The notes under the pieces: generated by a model | Databases searched by the model: none | Told to the model about the DNA's origin: nothing | The model's input: the letters and a program-made list of their open reading frames with translations, nothing else | Assembly: GCF_002428305.1 (NCBI RefSeq) | Contig: NZ_DIVJ01000002.1 | Coordinates: forward strand, 1-10,670 | Direction of reading: 5' to 3' | DNA length: 10,670 nt | DNA from: Flavobacterium sp. UBA6135 | GTDB lineage: Bacteria > Bacteroidota > Bacteroidia > Flavobacteriales > Flavobacteriaceae | Translations under genes and position numbers: made by a program | Shown: one piece after another, positions 6,136 through 10,670 of the stretch | How the letters are laid out: each line of letters starts with the position of its first letter | Position numbering within the stretch: position 1 is the stretch's first letter

Positions 6136-6656
6136 ATAAAATCAGTTTGGTTATATTTATTGGTTTTCAATTCTATTTTTTGATGTTGTAAAACTATAGC
6201 CACGTTGTTTGTTTTTAATTCATATAATTTTAAAAGGAGTGGTAAACGATAGAAATTAGGTGAGGTTTTTATTTCCAAATCACTTGTCAAATGGTTAAAC
6301 TGAGTTTTGAATTTATCAGTTTTCAATATATTCGTAGGTTCAAATTTTAAGCGGAATACTTTTTTTCTAAAGAAGCCATAAACCACTAAATCAAATTCTT
6401 TTTCAAAGTTTTTAAGATTAAAGATTTTGATGTCCTCGTCTATAGTTCTGTGTTTTCCAAATCGATACCAAAGTGCATTTTTAAAACTATAGTTTAGTAT
6501 GATGAAACTTGATTCAAAGAGGTGTCTGTCTGAGTAGTTGAGGTAAACAACTTCAATGTTCTTTCTTTTTCTCAAAAGTATTTTTGAGAAACGAAGCATC
6601 ACAATTCCTAAGAAATTGATTGAAGTTAAAAGGTATTTTAAAATTTTTGCAATCAA
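6132..6656 (-). CDS. Small membrane-anchored protein of unknown function
   Basis: I do not recognise this protein of about 174 residues. It starts with one likely transmembrane helix (4-22) followed by a basic stretch, LLRKRKN (27-33). A soluble domain follows, rich in aromatic, Lys and beta-prone segments, with motifs such as YSDRHLFESS (41-50) and FDLVVYGFFRKKVFRLKF (88-105). The start chosen is TTG at 6654-6656. An in-frame stop lies at 6678-6680 with no ATG between, and the first in-frame ATG (6597-6599, residue 20) would remove most of the helix. It is the first gene of the tightly packed operon and its stop overlaps the DUF4407 start by four bases. It may tether or regulate the DUF4407 proteins; this is inference from position. 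Confidence 0.65.
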   Translation of the reverse strand: MIAKILKYLLTSINFLGIVMLRFSKILLRKRKNIEVVYLNYSDRHLFESSFIILNYSFKNALWYRFGKHRTIDEDIKIFNLKNFEKEFDLVVYGFFRKKVFRLKFEPTNILKTDKFKTQFNHLTSDLEIKTSPNFYRLPLLLKLYELKTNNVAIVLQHQKIELKTNKYNQTDFI

Positions 6657-6730
6657 TGATTTTTGCTTGTTTAAGCGTTATACAAAAAACAGTTTTTTAA
6701 TTCTAGAACAAAGACTAAAAATGATATCTA
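6657..6730 (-). other. AT-rich gap before the membrane-protein operon; possible promoter region
   Basis: This 74-bp spacer is the longest gap between genes in the window apart from the repeat region, and so the natural place for a promoter of the operon that follows. It contains a TTCTAGAA palindrome (6701-6708) and a symmetrical A6-CAG-T6 stretch (6684-6698). No convincing copy of the Bacteroidota promoter (TTTG near -33 with TAnnTTTG near -7) was found. Read-through from the adhesin/PorP pair upstream remains possible. Confidence 0.3.
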
Positions 6731-7762
6731 TCACCCCCATGTCCTCTGATATCCGGATGCTCCTCTTCTAAACTTGACTTTATAATTATTACACCTACTG
6801 CATTGTCTTCCTGATTGCCAAATCAGCGTTAACTCATGTGTGCCTTGATTTCTTCTGAATTTGGAGGTGTTAAAATCGTGGGAGTATCCAAAAGTAAACT
6901 CTCCAAATTTTACGGACATAACGGGATTGATAGAAGTTAAAAGATGGCTTTCTGAACTTCTTCCTTCCGGGTTGGTTGCTAATAAGATTCCTATACCATA
7001 TACTTCTGTTTCCAAGATACCTCCAATATCTAGTCTGTTGTATTGTGACTGTCGCATGTAATTGGCAGTAAGTAGGAAATTAGATCCTTCGGGGATTAAA
7101 CTCGTTGGGGAATTCAGAAATTCAAAATAATAGCCTCCATGAACTGTTAAAAACAGGTTTAAAGGCACATTTCCATTTTCCCGAAAGGATATATCGGGTC
7201 TGTTGAGGTGTCTTACTGCAACACCAATCCAAGCATCTTCACGGTCAAAAACAAAACCGGCTGATGTATCAAAAAAATTAATTTTATTACTGTAATCTAT
7301 AACACCTGGATCTATACTCCCCGGACTTATTGCTCCTGTGTTGGTATTTATCTGGTCCTCCAACAACAAATTATTAAAGTTGAAATCCTTTCGGCCAAAA
7401 CCGGCTTCCAGACCCAATCTTAATCTCCATTCGTAGTCCAATTCCACAATATAAGAAAAGGTGCCATTAAATTTGAAATAATTGTAATTGGTAAAAACTT
7501 CATTGTGATTTAGCACCGTTATACCCAATCCGATTTCATCGCTAACTAAGTTGTTGGCATAGGCAAACTGCGTGTCAATCTTAGTGTTGCCGTTGGGCCA
7601 TTGTCTTCGATGTACTAATCCGGCACTCCAAGTATTGGAAATTCCTGTAAAGGCAGGGTTAAGTGTTTCAGGAATCAGATAAAATTGCGTAAAAATAGGA
7701 TCTTGAGCTTTTGCATAAAAGCTGCATAAAACGGTAACCAATAACACAAACTTTCGTAGCAT
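6731..7762 (-). CDS. Type IX secretion system PorP/SprF-family outer-membrane protein
   Basis: This family forms outer-membrane beta-barrel-like partners that T9SS substrates with type B C-terminal domains need for secretion or surface attachment. The start at ATG 7760-7762 was chosen over one eight codons earlier. It places a clean signal peptide at the very N-terminus (MLRKFVLLVTVLCSFYAKA, cleaved before Gln-20) and avoids overlap with the adhesin gene. The mature protein opens with the family hallmark QDPIFTQFYLIPETLNPAFTG. It continues as alternating aromatic/polar strands, for example WSAGLVHRRQWPN, LGLEAGFGRKDF and WIGVAVRHLNRPDISF, typical of TIGR03519-type proteins. Its 343 residues are the usual length. 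The C-terminal end, with CSRCNN and a basic tail, lies after the last barrel strand. It sits 7 bp after the adhesin stop, the standard arrangement for such pairs. It is not necessarily SprF itself. Confidence 0.92.
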   Translation of the reverse strand: MLRKFVLLVTVLCSFYAKAQDPIFTQFYLIPETLNPAFTGISNTWSAGLVHRRQWPNGNTKIDTQFAYANNLVSDEIGLGITVLNHNEVFTNYNYFKFNGTFSYIVELDYEWRLRLGLEAGFGRKDFNFNNLLLEDQINTNTGAISPGSIDPGVIDYSNKINFFDTSAGFVFDREDAWIGVAVRHLNRPDISFRENGNVPLNLFLTVHGGYYFEFLNSPTSLIPEGSNFLLTANYMRQSQYNRLDIGGILETEVYGIGILLATNPEGRSSESHLLTSINPVMSVKFGEFTFGYSHDFNTSKFRRNQGTHELTLIWQSGRQCSRCNNYKVKFRRGASGYQRTWG

Positions 7763-7769
7763 AGGAATA

Positions 7770-10670
7770 TTATTTAATGAGAACAAAAGTTTGATTTTGT
7801 TGAATTATAGCACCATAAAATGTTTCAGCGGTTATCACACTGTAATAATTACCGTTTTCTGCATTTATACCTTTTATCATTCCATCCCATCCTACCAACA
7901 CTTCACCACTTTCAGAAAAAATCATTGACCCCCAGGAATCGTATACATCGATTCTTACGTTTTTCAGGTATTTGGTAACGGGTCGGAACGTGTCATTTAA
8001 CCCGTCATTATTTGGTGTAAAAGCAGAAGGAATTACTAATAAGTATCCTTTTTCTACGAGTAATGAAATGGTTAAAACGTAAACACAACCGAAAGGATAA
8101 GTGACTGTCATGGTTACAATATATTCTCGCTCTAATGTATAAGTATGAATTGGATTCAATTCGTTTGAGAAAGTACCGTCTCCAAAATCCCAAACGACAT
8201 TTAAATAGTCGCCGGTTACATTTCCATAAAATTGGATTGGGTCATTGATTGAGTAAATACCATAAGTCAAGTAGCCAAAAGATTCCGTTTCTATATTTGG
8301 GTTGCCAATAACTGGATTTTCTACATTGACGTTAAATTCTATCGAACACCCTAATGCGTCTGTAACAGTTAGTATAACCATTCCATTGAGATTGGTTTGC
8401 ATGATTTGATTGTTAGCCCCACTTACATTTCCGCTTGACCATTGGTAGCTATAGGGCGGGACGCCTCCTGTACCTTGAGCAATAAAATATTGAATTACTT
8501 CACGGGTTTCACAATTTGCATCCGTTTGGGTGTTTACTGTTACTGCTAAAGGATTTGGTCTGATGAGCGTAAACTGACCTGATTTTGTACATCCATTTGC
8601 ATCTGTAACAGTTACTCCGTAATTTCCTGCCACGACACCTACTAAGTCTTCCGTTGTGGTTCCATTTGACCATTGGTATGAAAAAGGAGGTGTACCACCT
8701 GAGACAATCAAATTAATTGCACCACTTGCTGCATTTAAGCAATCTATAGGTTGTGTCAACGCTGCTGAAATTACTAACGCTTGTGGTTCAATGATTGTGA
8801 AAGTACGAACAATAAAACAAGGCGTTCCGTCAGCTATGGTAGCGGTATAAGTACCCGGAGGCAAATTGTTTCTGATTAATCCCGCAGTACTTCCATCACT
8901 CCATTGTAGCGTAACGGGTGGAATACCTCCCGTTAGATTTAAATTAATACTGCCATTGTTGGCACCAAAGCAAGTAATCTGGCTCACAATCGGATTTACC
9001 ATAAAAACAGGTGCTTCGGGAATTACAACATTTACTGATTTTGAACAACCAACACTGTCTGTCACAATTATTTGATAATTACCTGCACTTAAATTGTTTT
9101 GAAAAAAACCTGTTGCTAAATTATCCCATTGTGCTTGATAACCGGGAGAGCCTCCTGAAACAGTTAGTGTTATAGAGGCATCATTAGCTCCATAACATGT
9201 GATTGGTGTTGTTGTCACGCTAATATTTATCTGAGGATTAATTGTTGCTGTAACTGTAAAAATAACACCTCTACAACCATCTTGTGTTACTGGTTCGATA
9301 TAATAAATTACATCTAACGGATTTAAATTTGTATTAGACCAAATGTCATCAGCTAGTTCATTTGAACTAAAGCCACTGCCAATTTCAGGATTTCCTGATA
9401 CAGCTATAAGTCCATTAGAAATTATATTGGTTATAGTATAACTGATTGCTGATGGACCATCAATGTCATCTCCTAAAATAATATTTAGTGATTCTTGATC
9501 ACATCTGAAAACGGATTGGTTTTCTATTATAGGCTCAGGCCTAATTGATAATATCACAGTAAATGGATCACCTAAACAACCGGCGGAAGAGACTGGAAGT
9601 ATATTATAGATAACATCAATAATTGAGGTAGTAGGATTAATCCATGAATCATCAGCTAATACATCTATACTAAATCCAGAACCTATTTGAGGATTTCCTG
9701 AATTATTTATCAATCCTGAAGAGTCAATATTTAAGATGGTTAATGTTGTATTTGCACTTGTTGATATAATGATTTCACTATTCTCTCTACTACATATCGT
9801 TAGAGAAATATCTTCTACAGGTGATTCTGATTCAACAGTAACAGTAACGGTAAATGAATCACCTAAACATCCCTCTGCACTAACAGGAACAACAGTATAA
9901 ATAACATCTACAGCCGAAGGAGTCGTATTAGTCCATGCATCATCCGAAATTTCATTAGCTACAAAACCAACTCCTATACCCGGATTTCCTGCAAAAGCAG
10001 TAAGTCCGTTAGCATTAATCGATAGAATGTTATAGGTAACCGCAGCAGGACCATCGATATCATTACCCAAAACAATACCATTTGGGATATCACTACAGAT
10101 AGTCCCCGTTTGATTTATTACAATAGGTTCCGGATTAACCACTACCGTTAAGGTAAAAGGCTCTCCAAGACAACCATTCGCACTCACGGGAATAACGCTG
10201 TAAACTACATTTACAGCAACCGGTGTTGTATTGGTCCATGCATCATCCGATATTACATTAGCTGAAAATTCTGTTCCTGTAATTGGATTTCCGGCAGAAG
10301 CAGTTAATCCGTTCGAATTGATTGCGGTAATGTTATAAGTAGCTGCTGCAACCGAAGTACCGTTTGGAAACGAAATCCCTAAGTTGGCATCACTACAAAT
10401 GGTAAATGTTTGGTCAGCCACAATAGGCTCAGGATTAACAGTTACAGTAAGGGTAAAGGGTTGACCCGAACAGCCATTAGCACTGACAGGCTCAATGGTA
10501 TAAATAACATCAACAGCTATATTTGAAGTATTAGTCCAAGCATCATCTGTTAACTCTGTAGCAGTAAAACCACTGCCTGTTATTGGATTACCCGCTGACG
10601 CTGTCAAGCCGTTTGAATTGATTAAGGTAATAGTATATGTGGTATTGGGGGTGGTACCCAAAACAAATCC
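7770..10670 (-). CDS. Large repeat adhesin with gliding-motility-associated type B T9SS C-terminal domain (5' end missing)
   Basis: The last 966 codons of a giant cell-surface protein are visible. The frame is open to the window edge, and the first visible residues (GFVLGTTPNTTYTIT) continue a repeat unit, so the true start lies outside. Counting from the window edge, residues 1-480 are five Ig-like units of about 100 residues, each with an NGL-type turn, a GNP motif, DD-(A/S/I)-W-(T/I/S)-N and a pair of cysteines. Residues 481-788 are four SprB-type repeats; the first three are exactly 76 residues each, with C-x-G/N-A-N near the start and a VTDxxGC ending in most. Residues 789-875 are PKD-like with WDFGDGT (827-833). 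Residues 876-966 are the gliding-motility-associated C-terminal domain with AFTPNNDGLNDTF (883-895). Such proteins are exported by T9SS and displayed on the surface for adhesion or gliding. The PorP/SprF gene just downstream fits this. It is SprB-like in style, but there is no basis to call it SprB. Confidence 0.93.
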   Translation of the reverse strand, partial: GFVLGTTPNTTYTITLINSNGLTASAGNPITGSGFTATELTDDAWTNTSNIAVDVIYTIEPVSANGCSGQPFTLTVTVNPEPIVADQTFTICSDANLGISFPNGTSVAAATYNITAINSNGLTASAGNPITGTEFSANVISDDAWTNTTPVAVNVVYSVIPVSANGCLGEPFTLTVVVNPEPIVINQTGTICSDIPNGIVLGNDIDGPAAVTYNILSINANGLTAFAGNPGIGVGFVANEISDDAWTNTTPSAVDVIYTVVPVSAEGCLGDSFTVTVTVESESPVEDISLTICSRENSEIIISTSANTTLTILNIDSSGLINNSGNPQIGSGFSIDVLADDSWINPTTSIIDVIYNILPVSSAGCLGDPFTVILSIRPEPIIENQSVFRCDQESLNIILGDDIDGPSAISYTITNIISNGLIAVSGNPEIGSGFSSNELADDIWSNTNLNPLDVIYYIEPVTQDGCRGVIFTVTATINPQINISVTTTPITCYGANDASITLTVSGGSPGYQAQWDNLATGFFQNNLSAGNYQIIVTDSVGCSKSVNVVIPEAPVFMVNPIVSQITCFGANNGSINLNLTGGIPPVTLQWSDGSTAGLIRNNLPPGTYTATIADGTPCFIVRTFTIIEPQALVISAALTQPIDCLNAASGAINLIVSGGTPPFSYQWSNGTTTEDLVGVVAGNYGVTVTDANGCTKSGQFTLIRPNPLAVTVNTQTDANCETREVIQYFIAQGTGGVPPYSYQWSSGNVSGANNQIMQTNLNGMVILTVTDALGCSIEFNVNVENPVIGNPNIETESFGYLTYGIYSINDPIQFYGNVTGDYLNVVWDFGDGTFSNELNPIHTYTLEREYIVTMTVTYPFGCVYVLTISLLVEKGYLLVIPSAFTPNNDGLNDTFRPVTKYLKNVRIDVYDSWGSMIFSESGEVLVGWDGMIKGINAENGNYYSVITAETFYGAIIQQNQTFVLIK
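8307..9230 (-). repeat. Four SprB-type repeats within the adhesin
   Basis: Units at 9003-9230, 8775-9002 and 8547-8774 are each 228 bp (76 codons); the fourth, 8307-8546, is longer and more divergent. Shared features are an early Cys (TCYGAND, TCFGANN, DCLNAAS, NCETREV), a GG-x-PP or GGSPG turn before Y/L-Q-W-S, an aromatic or hydrophobic strand, and a closing VTD-x-x-GC in units 1, 3 and 4 (unit 2 has IADGTPC). Each unit should be one small beta-sandwich, possibly with an internal disulfide. Confidence 0.85.
9231..10670 (-). repeat. Five ~100-residue Ig-like tandem repeats within the adhesin
   Basis: Unit boundaries are about 10380-10670 (partial), 10080-10379, 9777-10079, 9486-9776 and 9231-9485. 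The Gly of the NGL/SGL turn recurs at visible residues 21, 121, 222, 319 and 420, so the period is 97-101 codons. The first three units are most alike (DDAWTNT in each), while units four and five, nearer the C-terminus, are more divergent (DDSWINP, DDIWSNT). The array continues beyond the window edge, so total copy number is unknown. Confidence 0.88.

Noticed and set aside
6684..6698. A6-CAG-T6 stretch as a rho-independent terminator after the PorP/SprF gene
   Set aside because: The stem is only A-T pairs with a three-base loop, too weak to be called a terminator.
6556..6771. Plus-strand frame across the gap between the operon and the PorP/SprF gene
   Set aside because: It runs antisense across the ends of two supported genes and has no recognisable content.
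7763..7786. Upstream ATG for the PorP/SprF gene giving an overlap with the adhesin
   Set aside because: It would put eight residues before a well-formed signal peptide; the ATG at 7760-7762 fits better.
8008..9075. Short frames within or opposite the adhesin (8008-8193 minus; 8656-8850 and 8866-9075 plus)
   Set aside because: They are shadows of the repeat-encoding frame, which is open throughout and has clear domain motifs.
10659..10661. TTG at the right edge as the adhesin start
   Set aside because: The residues before it continue the same Ig-like repeat pattern (GFVLG), so it is an internal Leu codon of a longer gene.

Overview
The window most likely comes from a Flavobacterium-like member of the Bacteroidota. 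The evidence is a type IX secretion system (T9SS) adhesin with a gliding-motility-type C-terminal domain followed directly by a PorP/SprF-family partner gene, low G+C, and A-rich gene starts with little Shine-Dalgarno signal. Every supported gene lies on the minus strand, so the window is read from its right end to its left end. No RNA genes, CRISPR array, transposase or phage genes were seen.

Right part (about 6731-10670): the last 966 codons of a large secreted adhesin, whose 5' end is outside the window. It carries five roughly 100-residue Ig-like repeats, four SprB-type repeats, a PKD-like domain and a type B T9SS sorting domain. Seven bases later comes a PorP/SprF-family outer-membrane protein. 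This is the usual substrate/partner pair for secretion and surface attachment.

Middle part (654-6656): six genes packed end to end with gaps of 5 bp or less, or a 4-bp overlap, so very probably one transcription unit. In transcription order they are: a small membrane-anchored protein of unknown function (TTG start); a DUF4407 membrane protein; a second, divergent protein with DUF4407-like topology; a membrane-anchored transglutaminase-like (Cys-His-acid) protein with a large cytosolic-looking N-terminal region; a four-helix membrane protein; and a six-helix voltage-gated-type potassium channel with an unusual filter sequence. All six are predicted membrane proteins. I recognise no described system with this content, so it is the best candidate here for something new. 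One reading is a multi-subunit inner-membrane complex with coiled-coil arms, a papain-fold enzyme and an ion channel; that reading is inference.

Left part (1-641): 12 bp after the channel gene begins the N-terminal end of a secreted endonuclease/exonuclease/phosphatase-family protein. Its homology stops after about 51 codons, exactly where a block of repeats begins. Positions 1-490 hold no credible gene. They are a mosaic of intergenic repeats: an 83/85-bp direct repeat, a degenerate array of hairpin-forming units of about 64 bp, and shorter inverted repeats.
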